Below, one piece after another: positions 39,579 to 49,672 of a stretch of DNA of 64,000 bases. Source of the stretch: an uncultured beta proteobacterium (GTDB lineage Bacteria; Pseudomonadota; Gammaproteobacteria; Burkholderiales; Burkholderiaceae_C). The DNA lies in the NCBI GenBank assembly GCA_903905735.1, contig CAIVHU010000013.1, forward strand, positions 1 to 64,000, in the 5' to 3' direction. Below the pieces are notes generated by a model that saw nothing but the letters and a program-made list of their open reading frames with translations, did not search any database and had not been told where the DNA came from. Position numbers and translations under genes: made by a program. Positions within the stretch are counted from its first letter, which is position 1. Every line of letters begins with the position of its first letter.

Positions 39579-42011
39579 TCAATAAGCAACAGGTGCAACG
39601 TTCCAGATTTGTCGAGCATACTCCCCAATTGTGCGGTCGGACGAGAAAACACCCATGCCAGCCACATTGGCAATGGCGCGTTGGCTCCACAACTCGGGCT
39701 GGCGGTACACGCCGTCCACTTGTTCTTGCGTGGCAACGTAAGACGCATAGTCGGCCAGCAGCAGGTAATGGTCGCCGCCCCAGACCAGCGAGTTGATCAG
39801 CGCGCTGTAGCGTCCCGGCTCATCAGGCGAAAACACGCCTTCCGAGATGGCGTCCAGCACTGCCTTGAGCGCCGGGTTGGCGTCGTAGTAATTCAGCGGG
39901 TGGTAACCGGTGATGCGCAGGTCGCGTACCTCCGGGGTTTTGAGACCGAAGATGAAAATGTTGTCATCGCCTACGTTATGGCGGATTTCAATGTTGGCAC
40001 CGTCGTCGGTGCCGATGGTCAGCGCACCGTTGAGGGCCAGTTTCATGTTACCGGTGCCAGACGCTTCGGTGCCGGCTGTCGAAATCTGCTCGGATAAATC
40101 TGCCCCCGGCATGATGATCTCCGCCACCGACACGCCATAGTTGGGGATGAATACCAGCTTGAGTTTGTCGCCGATGCGCTCATCGTTGTTGATGGTCAGG
40201 CCCACATCGTGGATCAAACGGATGATCGACTTCGCAGCCACATAGCTTGAGGCAGCCTTGCCCGCGAAAATCACTGTACGCGGCACCCAGGGCGCATCCG
40301 GGTTGGCCAGGATGGCCTGGTAACGCGTCACCACATGCAGCACATTGAGCAACTGGCGTTTGTACTCGTGAATGCGTTTGACTTGAACGTCAAACAGGCT
40401 GTCCGGACTGACCACGACACCGGTGGCTTGCTCGATGAGTTTGGCTAGGCGCACTTTGTTGTCGCGCTTGATGGCCCTGAATTGCGCCCTGAAAGCGGCA
40501 TCGTTCTGGTGCTCTTTCAGACGCTGCAACTGGTTCAGGTCGAGTCGCCAGCCTGAACCCAGGCTGGCATCGAGCAGCTTGGACAGGCCGTGGTTGGCCT
40601 GCGCCAGCCAGCGCCTTGGGGTCACGCCATTGGTCATGTTGGTGAACCGGTGTGGCCACATGGCCGCGAAATCAGTGAAGATGGTGTGTACCAGCAACTC
40701 GGAGTGCAAGGCTGACACGCCGTTGACCTGATGGCTGCCCACCACGCACAGGTGTGCCATACGGACACGGCGTTCGCCTTCCTCGTCAATCAGTGACAGG
40801 CGCTTGAGGAAGCCCTGGTCGTTGGGCCGAAAGCGCGCCGCCAGGTCCAGAAACTCCTTGTTGATGCGGAAGATGATTTCCAGGTGGCGCGGCAACACAT
40901 GCTGAATCAGCGACACCGGCCAGGTTTCCAGTGCTTCAGGCATCAGGGTGTGGTTGGTGTAAGAGAAAGTTTTGCCGCAAAGCACCCAGGCCTGGTCCCA
41001 GTGCATGCCATGTTCGTCACACAGGATGCGCATCAATTCGGCCACACCGATGGCCGGGTGCGTGTCATTGAGGTGAATGGCGACATGCTCTGCCAGGTTG
41101 TCCAGGATGTGATGCTCTTCCAGGTGCCGCTTGATCAGGTCCTGCATCGAGGCTGCGACAAAAAAGTATTCTTGCTTGAGTCGCAACTCGCGCCCGGCGG
41201 GCGTGCTGTCGTTGGGGTAGAGAACCCAGGAGATGTTTTCGTATTCGTTTTTAGCGGTGGCAGCGCGCGCGTAGTCGCCGGTGTTGAAGGCACCCAGGTC
41301 AATGTGGTCGGGTGCCACGGCCTTCCAAAGGCGCAGGGTGCTGACCTTGTGTGTGCCGTGGCCAGGCACCACCATGTCATAGGCTTTGGCCGCCACTTCG
41401 CCAGCGTGCTTCCAGATCACCTGCCCGTCTTCGTGGGCGACCCAGCCGCCAAAACGCACCGGGTAGGTGAGCTCGGGGCGAGGGAACTCCCAGGGAGTGC
41501 CGTCTTTCAGCCAGGAGTCCGGGTACTCGACCTGGCAGCCGTTCTGGATTTCCTGGGCAAACATGCCGTACTCGTAACGAATGCCGTAGCCAAACGAGGG
41601 CAAGCCCAGCGTGGCCATGGAGTCTAGGAAACAGGCTGCCAGGCGACCCAGGCCGCCATTGCCCAAAGCGGCATCGGGTTCGCATTGGGTCAAGTCTTCG
41701 AGGTGTTGCGCATGCTGGATGGCACCTGCGGCGGCACCTTCTGTCAGATTGAGCGCAGCCAGGGCGTTCGACATGGTGCGGCCCATCAAAAATTCCATCG
41801 ACAGATACACCACACGACGCGCTTTGTGTTTGCGCTCTTCTCGCTGGGTGTGGACCCAACGTTCCGACAACTGGGCGCGCGCCACTTGAGCCACTGCGTG
41901 CATCATTTCGCTGCGCGAGGCATGTGCCGGATCGGCGCCTACCGTGTGCAGCAAATGGGCATTGATGTCTTTGCCAATGTCGGCTGAAGGGGGTTTGACG
42001 GAGTTGTTCAA
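39579..42011 (-). CDS. glgP: Glycogen phosphorylase
   Basis: Releases glucose 1-phosphate from glycogen ends, using pyridoxal phosphate bound to the Lys of [20 protein letters not shown] near 655. Other motifs: [19 protein letters not shown] and [15 protein letters not shown]. The start is probably TTG 42011 (then [12 protein letters not shown]), with AAGGA six bases upstream, giving 810 residues against 815 in E. coli; no ATG is available near there. One residue differs from the common motif (GTDDGAN instead of GTLDGAN), likely tolerated. Confidence 0.93.
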   Translation of the reverse strand: MNNSVKPPSADIGKDINAHLLHTVGADPAHASRSEMMHAVAQVARAQLSERWVHTQREERKHKARRVVYLSMEFLMGRTMSNALAALNLTEGAAAGAIQHAQHLEDLTQCEPDAALGNGGLGRLAACFLDSMATLGLPSFGYGIRYEYGMFAQEIQNGCQVEYPDSWLKDGTPWEFPRPELTYPVRFGGWVAHEDGQVIWKHAGEVAAKAYDMVVPGHGTHKVSTLRLWKAVAPDHIDLGAFNTGDYARAATAKNEYENISWVLYPNDSTPAGRELRLKQEYFFVAASMQDLIKRHLEEHHILDNLAEHVAIHLNDTHPAIGVAELMRILCDEHGMHWDQAWVLCGKTFSYTNHTLMPEALETWPVSLIQHVLPRHLEIIFRINKEFLDLAARFRPNDQGFLKRLSLIDEEGERRVRMAHLCVVGSHQVNGVSALHSELLVHTIFTDFAAMWPHRFTNMTNGVTPRRWLAQANHGLSKLLDASLGSGWRLDLNQLQRLKEHQNDAAFRAQFRAIKRDNKVRLAKLIEQATGVVVSPDSLFDVQVKRIHEYKRQLLNVLHVVTRYQAILANPDAPWVPRTVIFAGKAASSYVAAKSIIRLIHDVGLTINNDERIGDKLKLVFIPNYGVSVAEIIMPGADLSEQISTAGTEASGTGNMKLALNGALTIGTDDGANIEIRHNVGDDNIFIFGLKTPEVRDLRITGYHPLNYYDANPALKAVLDAISEGVFSPDEPGRYSALINSLVWGGDHYLLLADYASYVATQEQVDGVYRQPELWSQRAIANVAGMGVFSSDRTIGEYARQIWNVAPVAY

Positions 42012-42200
42012 GGGCGTTCCTTTGGATGGTTTAACGAGCCGGGTCGTTTGAAGGGTATTTTGCACGCTTGACAAGCCAAATTCCGTGCAGAAGTTACCGC
42101 TGGGTTACCAAGCAATTTTTTTGCCAGCTTGCGTGGGTTAAGTTGACGGCGTGTTTTGACGGCCTCAGCGGCTATAGCGGCACCAGCCAGCCGTGATCTC

Positions 42201-42206
42201 TATAAT
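42201..42206 (+). promoter_or_regulatory. -10 element of the ahcY transcription unit
   Basis: A perfect TATAAT ten bases before the first base of the SAH aptamer. No good -35 is found at 16-18 bases. Transcription would start near 42213, exactly at the riboswitch. Confidence 0.6.
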
Positions 42207-42210
42207 CCGT

Positions 42211-42322
42211 GCACCCCGAGGAGCGTTGCAGCTCACACTGATGACCCAAAACATCGTGCTGAGTGAGGCTCGGACCCCGCTGTTGTTTTTTGACACGGCG
42301 TTTCACAACGGCGCTCACCCAC
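42211..42322 (+). promoter_or_regulatory. S-adenosylhomocysteine riboswitch
   Basis: The conserved SAH aptamer cores are present: CCGAGGAGCGTTGCAG (42216 on), the pairing segment GAGGCTCGG near 42269, and AACGGCGCTCACCC (42307-42320). CCGAG pairs with CTCGG and GAGCG with CGCTC. SAH riboswitches bind S-adenosylhomocysteine and turn on genes that remove it. No terminator follows, so control is probably at translation of ahcY, 78 bases downstream. The adjoining gap between the divergent glgP and ahcY (42012-42399) holds nothing else that I recognise. Confidence 0.92.
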
Positions 42323-42399
42323 GGTTCATGTGCGGTGAGTCTTTTTCCCGGATTCGCTTGTCATGGCTGTGGTTGTCACCTTAACTTTTGGAGTGAACC

Positions 42400-43851
42400 A
42401 TGAGCGCAATCGAACCCGCAGCAGTGAAACAAGACTACATCATTGCCGACATCAAACTGGCCGACTGGGGCCGCAAGGAACTCAACATCGCCGAGACCGA
42501 AATGCCCGGTCTGATGGCCATCCGTGCCGAGTTTGCCGAATCACAGCCGCTCAAAGGCGCGCGCATCACCGGCTCGCTGCACATGACGATCCAGACGGCG
42601 GTGTTGATCGAAACCCTCACGGCACTGGGCGCGCAAGTGCGCTGGGCCTCGTGCAACATCTTCTCGACCCAAGACCACGCGGCAGCGGCCATTGCTGCCC
42701 AAGGCGTGCCGGTGTTCGCGGTCAAGGGCGAAACGCTGGCTGACTATTGGGATTTCACCCATCGCATTTTTGAATTTGGCGGCAAAAAAGGCACGGCAGC
42801 TGAAGGCCCGAATATGATTCTGGACGACGGCGGTGATGCCACGCTGCTGATGCACCTGGGCACCCGCGCTGAAAAAGACGCGACGCTTTTGGATAACCCC
42901 ACCAGCGAAGAAGAAACCTGCCTGTACGCCGCCATCAAGGCCAAGCTGGCCAAAGACCCGACCTGGTACAGCCGTCGCCTGAAAAACATCATTGGCGTGA
43001 CCGAAGAAACCACCACCGGCGTGCACCGCCTGATCGAGATGGCTGCCAAGGGTACGCTGGCGATTCGCGCCATCAACGTCAACGACTCGGTGACCAAGAG
43101 CAAGTTTGACAACCTGTACGGTTGCCGTGAGTCCTTGGTCGATGCCATCAAGCGCGCCACCGACGTGATGATTGCCGGCAAAGTCGCTTGCGTGGCCGGT
43201 TACGGCGACGTGGGCAAGGGCTCCGCCCAAGCTTTGCGTGCCTTGAGCGCCCAGGTCTGGGTCACCGAGATCGACCCGATCAACGCTCTGCAAGCCGCCA
43301 TGGAAGGTTACAAAGTCGTGACGATGGAATACGCCGCTGACAAGTGCGACATTTTTGTCACCTGCACCGGCAACAAGAACGTCATCACCTACAAGCACAT
43401 GGATGCGATGAAGGATCAGGCCATCGTCTGCAACATCGGTCACTTTGACAACGAAATCGACGTCGCTTCGCTGGCCAAATGCAAGTGGGACGAGATCAAG
43501 CCGCAGGTCGACCACGTGATCTTCCCGGCCAAAGGCAAGAAGCCGTCCAAACGCATCATTTTGCTGGCCAAGGGCCGTCTGGTGAACCTGGGCTGCGGCA
43601 CCGGTCACCCGAGTTTTGTGATGAGCTCCAGCTTTGCCAACCAGACGCTGGCGCAGATTGAGCTATTCACCAAGCCCAAGGCTTACAAGTCGGGCCAGGT
43701 CTATGTGTTGCCCAAGCACCTGGACGAAAAGGTGGCGCGCCTGCACCTGATGAAGGTGGGTGCCATGCTCAGTGAGCTGACCGACGAGCAAGCTGCGTAC
43801 ATTGGCGTGAGCAAGGCCGGTCCGTACAAAGCCGATACCTACCGCTACTGA
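42400..43851 (+). CDS. ahcY: Adenosylhomocysteinase
   Basis: Hydrolyses S-adenosylhomocysteine to adenosine and homocysteine, using tightly bound NAD, and so relieves product inhibition of methyltransferases. NAD-binding motif [16 protein letters not shown] near 265; substrate-site motifs [14 protein letters not shown] and [10 protein letters not shown]. It ends KADTYRY, as expected. 483 residues, the long bacterial form. GGAG precedes ATG 42400. Controlled by the SAH riboswitch upstream; tlyA and metF follow. Confidence 0.96.
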   Translation: MSAIEPAAVKQDYIIADIKLADWGRKELNIAETEMPGLMAIRAEFAESQPLKGARITGSLHMTIQTAVLIETLTALGAQVRWASCNIFSTQDHAAAAIAAQGVPVFAVKGETLADYWDFTHRIFEFGGKKGTAAEGPNMILDDGGDATLLMHLGTRAEKDATLLDNPTSEEETCLYAAIKAKLAKDPTWYSRRLKNIIGVTEETTTGVHRLIEMAAKGTLAIRAINVNDSVTKSKFDNLYGCRESLVDAIKRATDVMIAGKVACVAGYGDVGKGSAQALRALSAQVWVTEIDPINALQAAMEGYKVVTMEYAADKCDIFVTCTGNKNVITYKHMDAMKDQAIVCNIGHFDNEIDVASLAKCKWDEIKPQVDHVIFPAKGKKPSKRIILLAKGRLVNLGCGTGHPSFVMSSSFANQTLAQIELFTKPKAYKSGQVYVLPKHLDEKVARLHLMKVGAMLSELTDEQAAYIGVSKAGPYKADTYRY

Positions 43852-43862
43852 TCGGCAGCCCC

Positions 43863-44798
43863 GTGCGAATTGACCAACTGCTGGTGCAGCGTGGCCTGGC
43901 CAGCACCCGCTCTCAGGCCCAGCGCCTGATTGCGGGTGGTGTGCAATGGCTGCAAAACGATGTGTGGCGCAAGGTCGTCAAAAACGGTGACGATGTGCCG
44001 GTGGATGCCGAGCTGAAACTGCTCGACGACTCCGAGGCACGCTATGTGTCACGCGGCGGCCTGAAGCTGGAAGCCGCGCTCAGGCAGGTGGGCCTGACCG
44101 TGGATGGCCTGCAGTGCTTGGATGTCGGGCAAAGCACCGGCGGTTTCACCGACTGCCTGTTGCAGCACGGCGCAGCCATGGTGGTGGGGGTCGATGTGGG
44201 CAGCGCCCAATTGCACCCGCAACTGCGTGGCGACCCACGTGTGTTGTGTGTGGAAAGCCTCAATGCACGTTCGTTGGAAGCTGCTGATTTGATAGCTGCT
44301 TACGAAGACAGCATCGGGGCTGAAGGCCAATTTGACCTAGAAGACGAGGACGAACGAGATGACGCAGCGCTGGATCAGGATGCCTCGATGGACGATTCCC
44401 TGGCGCAGGACGATGACGCTGGGCTTGATGATGACGAGCCAGCTTCTGCTGATCTGGTCTCGTCCGACGGTGCTTTTGTGCCCGAGTTTGACCTGATCGT
44501 GGCCGACCTGTCGTTCATCTCGCAAACGCTGGTGTTGCCCGCCGTGGTGCGTTTGCTCAAAGCCGGTGGCACGCTGCTGACGCTGGTCAAGCCGCAGTTT
44601 GAACTGCAGCCGGGTCAGGTGGGCAAGGGTGGCATCGTCAAAGATGCGTCGATGTATGGCTTGGTGGAGCAGCGTCTGCGCGAGTGCTGTACCGAACTGG
44701 GCTTGACGGTGACGCATTGGTTTGATTCGCCGATCGCTGGCGGCGACGGCAACCGCGAATTTTTTATCTGCGCCCACCAAACGGGTGCTGTTGATTGA
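43863..44798 (+). CDS. tlyA: TlyA family rRNA methyltransferase / hemolysin-like protein
   Basis: An S4 RNA-binding domain (MRIDQLLVQRGLASTRSQAQ) followed by an FtsJ-type SAM methyltransferase domain (CLDVGQSTGGFTDCLLQHGA near 82, DLIVADLSFISQTL near 210). TlyA proteins 2'-O-methylate rRNA. Start is GTG 43863, 11 bases after ahcY. Anomaly: between the second and fourth strands of the methyltransferase core an insertion of about 60 residues (141-202) is almost entirely Asp/Glu-rich. Its beginning is encoded by repeat copy 13. Using SAM fits co-expression with ahcY. Confidence 0.88.
   Translation: MRIDQLLVQRGLASTRSQAQRLIAGGVQWLQNDVWRKVVKNGDDVPVDAELKLLDDSEARYVSRGGLKLEAALRQVGLTVDGLQCLDVGQSTGGFTDCLLQHGAAMVVGVDVGSAQLHPQLRGDPRVLCVESLNARSLEAADLIAAYEDSIGAEGQFDLEDEDERDDAALDQDASMDDSLAQDDDAGLDDDEPASADLVSSDGAFVPEFDLIVADLSFISQTLVLPAVVRLLKAGGTLLTLVKPQFELQPGQVGKGGIVKDASMYGLVEQRLRECCTELGLTVTHWFDSPIAGGDGNREFFICAHQTGAVD
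44291..44333 (+). repeat. Interspersed palindromic repeat, copy 13 (in tlyA)
   Basis: GATAGCTGCTTACGAAGACA ... GGGGCTGAAGGCCAATTT. In frame, encoding IAAYEDSIGAEGQFD at the start of the acidic insertion. Confidence 0.75.
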
Positions 44799-44818
44799 AT
44801 TGAAATATTGAGCACTGA

Positions 44819-44843
44819 GGCCCGGCCAGACTTTGCTGGCGGG
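44819..44843 (+). other. Hairpin between tlyA and metF
   Basis: GGCCCGGCCAG and CTGGCGGGC can pair with one bulge. No T-run follows. It could moderate read-through or be a translation element for metF; function unknown. Confidence 0.3.
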
Positions 44844-44874
44844 CGCGGCGCTCATCACTTTGTAAGGGCGCGTC

Positions 44875-45717
44875 ATGGCGGCTGATTCACCTATTCCGGT
44901 AAGCATCGAATTTTTCCCACCCAAAACGCCCGAAGGTGTGGACAAACTGCGCATGGTGCGGCACGCGCTTTACGCGCTCCAGCCCGAATTCTGCTCGGTG
45001 ACATTTGGGGCTGGTGGCTCCACGCAAGAGGGTACGTTCAATACCGTGCGCGACATCCTGGCCGAGGGCGTGAGCGCCGCCTCACATTTGTCTTGCATCG
45101 GAGCTACCCGCGACGGCGTGCGCGGCCAGTTGGCCACGCTCAAAACCATGGGCGTGAAGCGGCTGGTGGCCCTGCGCGGTGACCTGCCCAGCGGTTATGG
45201 CGCGGGCGGTGAGTTCCAGTACGCCAGCGATCTGGTGGCCTTCATCCGCGCCGAGACGGGGGACGACTTTCACATCGAAGTGGCAGCCTACCCCGAAATC
45301 CACCCGCAAGCCAAATCCCCCGAGAGCGACCTGAAGGCCTTCGCCGCCAAGGCGCAAGCCGGGGCCAACTCTGCCATCACCCAGTATTTCTACAACTCGG
45401 ATGCCTACTTCAGGTTTGTCGAAGATGCCGATGCACTGGGGGTGCAGGTTCCTGTCGTGCCCGGCATCATGCCGATCACCAGTTCCACCCAACTGATGCG
45501 TTTCAGTGACGCCTGCGGTGCTGAAATCCCGCGCTGGATCCGGTTGCGCCTGCAAGGCTATGGCGACGACAGCGCGTCCATCAAGGCGTTCGGGCTGGAT
45601 GTGGTGACGGACTTGTGTGAGCAGTTGCGCGCCGGTGGCGCGCCAGCGCTGCATTTCTACAGCATGAACCAGAGTGCCGCGACGCTGGAGATTTGCCAGC
45701 GTCTGGGGCTGATATGA
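44875..45717 (+). CDS. metF: 5,10-methylenetetrahydrofolate reductase
   Basis: A flavoenzyme reducing methylene-THF to methyl-THF for methionine synthesis. Family motifs: VSIEFFPPKTPEGVDKL at the N-terminus, FGAGGSTQEGT near 46, LRGDLPSG near 100, and AVAYPEIHP-like VAAYPEIHPQAKSP. 280 residues, normal. ATG 44875 has AAGGG seven bases upstream. As third gene after ahcY it replenishes methyl groups for homocysteine. Confidence 0.94.
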   Translation: MAADSPIPVSIEFFPPKTPEGVDKLRMVRHALYALQPEFCSVTFGAGGSTQEGTFNTVRDILAEGVSAASHLSCIGATRDGVRGQLATLKTMGVKRLVALRGDLPSGYGAGGEFQYASDLVAFIRAETGDDFHIEVAAYPEIHPQAKSPESDLKAFAAKAQAGANSAITQYFYNSDAYFRFVEDADALGVQVPVVPGIMPITSSTQLMRFSDACGAEIPRWIRLRLQGYGDDSASIKAFGLDVVTDLCEQLRAGGAPALHFYSMNQSAATLEICQRLGLI

Positions 45718-45726
45718 TCTATTTTT

Positions 45727-45775
45727 GATAGCGTCCAACCCCTGCTGAATAAGGGCTGGAGGCCTAAAAAGCTTG
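45727..45775 (+). repeat. Interspersed palindromic repeat, copy 14
   Basis: GATAGCGTCCAACCCCTGCT then GAATAAGGGCTGGAGGCCTA and AAAAGCTTG, between the convergent metF and manC. Confidence 0.75.
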
Positions 45776-45782
45776 TAAATCC

Positions 45783-47258
45783 TCAGCGCCCGTACACATC
45801 CTCAAACCGCACAATATCGTCCTCGCCAAGGTACGACCCCGACTGCACCTCGATCATCTCCAGCGCCACGCGGCCCGGGTTTTCCAGCCTGTGGGTGGTG
45901 CCCAGCGGGATGAAGGTGGACTGGTTCTCGGACAGCAAAAACACCTCATCACCCTTGGTGACGCGTGCGGTGCCGCTGACCACAATCCAGTGTTCGGCGC
46001 GGTGATGGTGCATCTGCAAACTCAGCGTGCCACCCGGTTTGACCACGATGCGTTTGACCTGAAAACGCTCACCCGCGTCCACGCCGTCATACGAACCCCA
46101 AGGCCGGAAGACCTTGCGGTGGATGCTGCCCTCGGCGCGGTGTTGCGCTTTGAGCCGATCCACAATCTTTTTCACATCCTGCGTCTTGTCCTTGTGCGAC
46201 ACGAGGATGGCATCGGCGGTTTCCACCACCACCAGATCGCTCACGCCCACACAGGCCACCAGTCGACCTTCGGAAATCGCCAGGGTGTTGCTGCAATCCT
46301 GCAACAGCACGTCGCCCTGCAAGACGTTGCCATGCACATCTTTGGGCAACACCTGCCACAGCGCGTCCCACGCGCCCACGTCGGACCAGCCCGCTCGCAG
46401 GGGGATCACCACGCCCGAGGGCAGGGTGGCAGTATGGGCCCCACCGGCTGTCTGGGCGGCGATACGCTCCATCACCGCGTAGTCGATCGAATCGCTGGGG
46501 CAGGCGGCAAACAGCTCTTGGCCCACGCGCACAAATTCGCCATCAGTCTGACCGACGTCCCAGGCGGCTTGGCACGCAGCCAAAATGTCCGGGCGGCACT
46601 GGCCCAGTGCGGCCAGCCACACCGAGGCTTTCATCATGAACAGGCCGCTGTTCCACAAATAGTTGCCTGCGTCGAGATAGCTTTGGGCGGTGGCCAGGTT
46701 GGGCTTTTCGACAAAGCGGGCGATGGTGCGCGCGTTCGCGTCAGCATTGCTGCCAAATACCTCACCGGTCTGGATGTAGCCATAGCCGGTTTCCGGTGCA
46801 TCGGGCGTGATGCCAAAGGTGACCACCGCACCGCCGTCTGCCAGCGCCGCACCCTGGCTCACCACGCTCTGAAAGGCCGCCACGTCGGTGATGACATGGT
46901 CAGCCGGCATCACCAGCAGCACCGGGTCTGCTTCACCTTTGGTAGCTGCCAGCGCAGCCAGCGTCAAGGCTGGAGCCGTATTTCTTCCACAAGGCTCAAG
47001 CACCACCATGCCGTCGGTGCCCAGCAGGCGCAGCTGCTCGGCGATGACAAAGCGGTATTCCTCGTTGCACACCACCATTGGTGCCGTCAGGCTGACACCA
47101 AGTGTGCCTGTGACGCGGCGCACCGTGGCCTGCAGCAGCGAGTCCTGGCCGACCAGGCTGAGCAGTTGTTTGGGGTATTTTTCGCGCGACAGCGGCCACA
47201 GGCGGGTGCCGGAGCCACCGGATAAAACCACGGGTTGGACAAGAATGGATGCGTTCAT
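45783..47258 (-). CDS. manC: Mannose-1-phosphate guanylyltransferase / mannose-6-phosphate isomerase
   Basis: A bifunctional enzyme of GDP-mannose synthesis. The N-terminal pyrophosphorylase has LSGGSGTRLWPLSREKYPKQ near 12 and FVEKPNLATAQSYL; the C-terminal cupin isomerase domain has RPWGSYDGVDAGERFQVKRI near 375 and HHHRAEHWIVVSGTA near 410. 491 residues. GDP-mannose feeds exopolysaccharide or LPS; no glycosyltransferases lie in the window. The gene ends close to metF and precedes no other minus gene, being last of a galE / pyrophosphorylase / manC run on this strand. Confidence 0.93.
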   Translation of the reverse strand: MNASILVQPVVLSGGSGTRLWPLSREKYPKQLLSLVGQDSLLQATVRRVTGTLGVSLTAPMVVCNEEYRFVIAEQLRLLGTDGMVVLEPCGRNTAPALTLAALAATKGEADPVLLVMPADHVITDVAAFQSVVSQGAALADGGAVVTFGITPDAPETGYGYIQTGEVFGSNADANARTIARFVEKPNLATAQSYLDAGNYLWNSGLFMMKASVWLAALGQCRPDILAACQAAWDVGQTDGEFVRVGQELFAACPSDSIDYAVMERIAAQTAGGAHTATLPSGVVIPLRAGWSDVGAWDALWQVLPKDVHGNVLQGDVLLQDCSNTLAISEGRLVACVGVSDLVVVETADAILVSHKDKTQDVKKIVDRLKAQHRAEGSIHRKVFRPWGSYDGVDAGERFQVKRIVVKPGGTLSLQMHHHRAEHWIVVSGTARVTKGDEVFLLSENQSTFIPLGTTHRLENPGRVALEMIEVQSGSYLGEDDIVRFEDVYGR

Positions 47259-47340
47259 ACGGATCGGTAAAAGTGATGTTCAATGAAAGTGATTGAGCGC
47301 CGCTGCCGGGCCGCGGCTCGGGCAGGGCAGCCCCTTGGCA

Positions 47341-48444
47341 TCAGGCGCGCGAATCGCCCCAGCGCAGCTGCGCGGTTTCATCGCCACGGTACAGCGTGTC
47401 GCCCGCATGGTCCACGCAGTAACTGGGCGAGACGATCATCTCCTTGAAGGTCATGTCGGCCGCGATGCGTGTGTATTCAAACAGGATGCTGCGCACCACC
47501 TTGGCGCCGGAGCGGATATGGCAGCCATGACCAATCCAGCTCGGGCCGATGATGCTGGCACCGGGCTCGATGCGCACGCTGGAGCCAATGTACACCGGCC
47601 CTTCGATGGTGACATGCTCCCACGGTATCTGCGTGTTGAGGCCCACCCAAATGCCGGGTTTGATCTCGCGCCCGGGCATGTTCATCTGCGCCACCTCGCC
47701 GCGCAGCACGCGCTGCAACACGGCCCAATAGTCACTGACCCGCCCAATGTCGATCCAGTTGAAAAAGCGTTTCTGCGCAAAGAACGGGGCCTTGCTCTCC
47801 ACCAGTTGCGGAAAGAGTTGTGAGCCAATGTCGTACACCTGCACGGGCGGGATCAACTTGATCACCTCAGGCTCAAAGATGTATATGCCGGTGCTGGCTG
47901 CGGTGGATTTGGCTTCAGAGGGTTTGGGTTTTTCCTGGAACGACTGGATCTGGCCGTGCTCATCCGCGACCACCACGCCGTAGTTTTCCACCTCGCTCAG
48001 CGGCACATCCAGCGTCACCACGCTGGCAATCGCGCCCTTGGCCTTGTGTTCGTGCAGCGCCGCGCCAATGTCCAGGTCGATGATGGCATCACCACAAAGC
48101 ACCAGCGTGGTTTCGTCAAAAAAGCCGCTGAAGTCCTGAATACGCCGCATGCCACCGGCCGAGCCAAACGGCTTGGGCACCACCTCACCTTGCTCGCGCG
48201 CGCCCTCAAAGGCATAACCAATCTGCACACCCCAGCGGTGGCCGTCACCAAAATACTGTTCGATCTTGTGGTGGTTGAACGCCACGTTGACCATGATCTC
48301 CTTGATGCCGTAGCTGGCCAGGTGTTCGATCAGGTATTCCATCACCGGCTTGCCCAGGATGGGGATCATCGGTTTGGGCAGGTCTTTGGTCAGTGGCCGC
48401 ACGCGGGTGCCCTGTCCGGCGGCCAGGATCATGCCTTTAGCCAT
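47341..48444 (-). CDS. NDP-sugar pyrophosphorylase (mannose-1-phosphate guanylyltransferase-like)
   Basis: A nucleotidyltransferase with MILAAGQGTRVRPLTKDLPK at the N-terminus, VLCGDAIIDLDI near 113, and a C-terminal left-handed beta-helix of hexapeptide type (GPVYIGSSVRIEPGASIIGP). 367 residues resembles the GCD1/Wcb family that activates sugar 1-phosphates, perhaps mannose or a heptose. The exact sugar is not readable. It sits between galE and manC, suggesting a shared polysaccharide precursor pathway. Confidence 0.85.
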   Translation of the reverse strand: MAKGMILAAGQGTRVRPLTKDLPKPMIPILGKPVMEYLIEHLASYGIKEIMVNVAFNHHKIEQYFGDGHRWGVQIGYAFEGAREQGEVVPKPFGSAGGMRRIQDFSGFFDETTLVLCGDAIIDLDIGAALHEHKAKGAIASVVTLDVPLSEVENYGVVVADEHGQIQSFQEKPKPSEAKSTAASTGIYIFEPEVIKLIPPVQVYDIGSQLFPQLVESKAPFFAQKRFFNWIDIGRVSDYWAVLQRVLRGEVAQMNMPGREIKPGIWVGLNTQIPWEHVTIEGPVYIGSSVRIEPGASIIGPSWIGHGCHIRSGAKVVRSILFEYTRIAADMTFKEMIVSPSYCVDHAGDTLYRGDETAQLRWGDSRA

Positions 48445-48493
48445 GGTGGTTGCCTTTACCTCTTGTCATCTTGAATACTCCCGAATAAACGAT

Positions 48494-49513
48494 CTAAGCC
48501 TCTGAACTGTAACCGCTGGGGTTGGCGCTCTGCCATCGCCACGCATCTGCGCACATGGTTTGCAAATCGCGCTCGGCCTGCCAGCCCAGTAGTTCGCGGG
48601 CATATTTGGGGTCGGCATAACACGCGGCGACATCACCTGGGCGGCGCGGCGAGATCTGAAACGGTACCGGCTTGCCGCTGGCCGCCTCAAAGGCGCGCAC
48701 CATGTCCAGCACGCTGTAGCCCACGCCGGTCCCCAGATTGACGGCGAAACTTTGCGCGCCGTCTGCCTGCAGTTGGTTGAGCGCCGCCAGGTGGCCCAGT
48801 GCTAAATCCACCACGTGGATGTAATCACGCACGCCGGTACCGTCGGGCGTGGTGTAGTCGTTGCCCCAGACGTTCAGAAACTGCCGTTTGCCGACCGCCA
48901 CCTGCGCCACAAACGGCATCAGGTTGTTGGGAATGCCCTGCGGGTCTTCGCCAATCAGGCCACTGGTGTGTGCGCCCACCGGGTTGAAATAGCGCAGGAT
49001 GCCGATGCGCCACGATGGATCACTAGCGGACAGGTCGCGCAGCATGTTCTCAATCACCAGCTTGGTCTGGCCGTAGGGGTTGGTGGCGGACAGCGGGTGG
49101 TTTTCGGTGAGCGGCAGGCGCTGCGGATCGCCATAGACGGTGGCCGAGGAGCTGAAGACCAGCGTTTTCACGTCACAGGCCTGCATGGCCTGCAGCAGCT
49201 TCAATGTGCCCGCCACGTTGTTATCGTAATAACGCAGCGGCTGAGCCACCGACTCACCCACCGCCTTGAGCCCGGCAAAGTGGATGACGGCGTTGGCACC
49301 ACTGGCTTGCAATGCGGCTTGCAAGGCTGCTTGGTCACGGATGTCGCCTTCGATCAGGATCGGTTTTTTGCCGGTGATGCGCTCGACACGCACCAGCGCT
49401 TCGGGCTGACTGTTGGAGAAATTGTCAAACACCGTGACCTGCTGGCCTGCGTTGAGCAGTTCCACGCAGGTGTGTGAGCCGATATATCCGGCCCCGCCTG
49501 TGATGAAGATCAT
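48494..49513 (-). CDS. galE: UDP-glucose 4-epimerase
   Basis: A short-chain dehydrogenase-type NAD enzyme interconverting UDP-glucose and UDP-galactose. N-terminal [17 protein letters not shown], catalytic [10 protein letters not shown] (Ser) with YGQTK (Tyr, Lys) near 148, and RYFNPVGAH near 178. 339 residues, normal. Divergent from the M20 peptidase gene with a palindromic gap between. Confidence 0.94.
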   Translation of the reverse strand: MIFITGGAGYIGSHTCVELLNAGQQVTVFDNFSNSQPEALVRVERITGKKPILIEGDIRDQAALQAALQASGANAVIHFAGLKAVGESVAQPLRYYDNNVAGTLKLLQAMQACDVKTLVFSSSATVYGDPQRLPLTENHPLSATNPYGQTKLVIENMLRDLSASDPSWRIGILRYFNPVGAHTSGLIGEDPQGIPNNLMPFVAQVAVGKRQFLNVWGNDYTTPDGTGVRDYIHVVDLALGHLAALNQLQADGAQSFAVNLGTGVGYSVLDMVRAFEAASGKPVPFQISPRRPGDVAACYADPKYARELLGWQAERDLQTMCADAWRWQSANPSGYSSEA

Positions 49514-49547
49514 GATGGCCTGTTGTAGGAGTGGGGAATGGTATCGA

Positions 49548-49576
49548 GTTTAGACCCGTCGACCATGGGTCTAAAC
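49548..49576. promoter_or_regulatory. Perfect 10-bp inverted repeat between galE and M20 gene
   Basis: GTTTAGACCC (49548-49557) and GGGTCTAAAC (49567-49576) match exactly across a 9-nt spacer, 35 bases upstream of galE and 97 bases upstream of the divergent gene. Likely an operator; no T-run on either side. Confidence 0.5.
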
Positions 49577-49672
49577 GACGGTGCCGAGGGCGGCGCGGCG
49601 CTTGGAAAATTGGGGCCGTTCATCGTTGGGTTATAACTCGAGTTGAGTGACACAAACACGTTGGAGATGGTG

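Noticed and set aside
44800..44874. A second SAH riboswitch before metF
   Set aside because: GCGGCGCTCATC resembles the aptamer 3' core but the matching CCGAGGAGCG half is absent.
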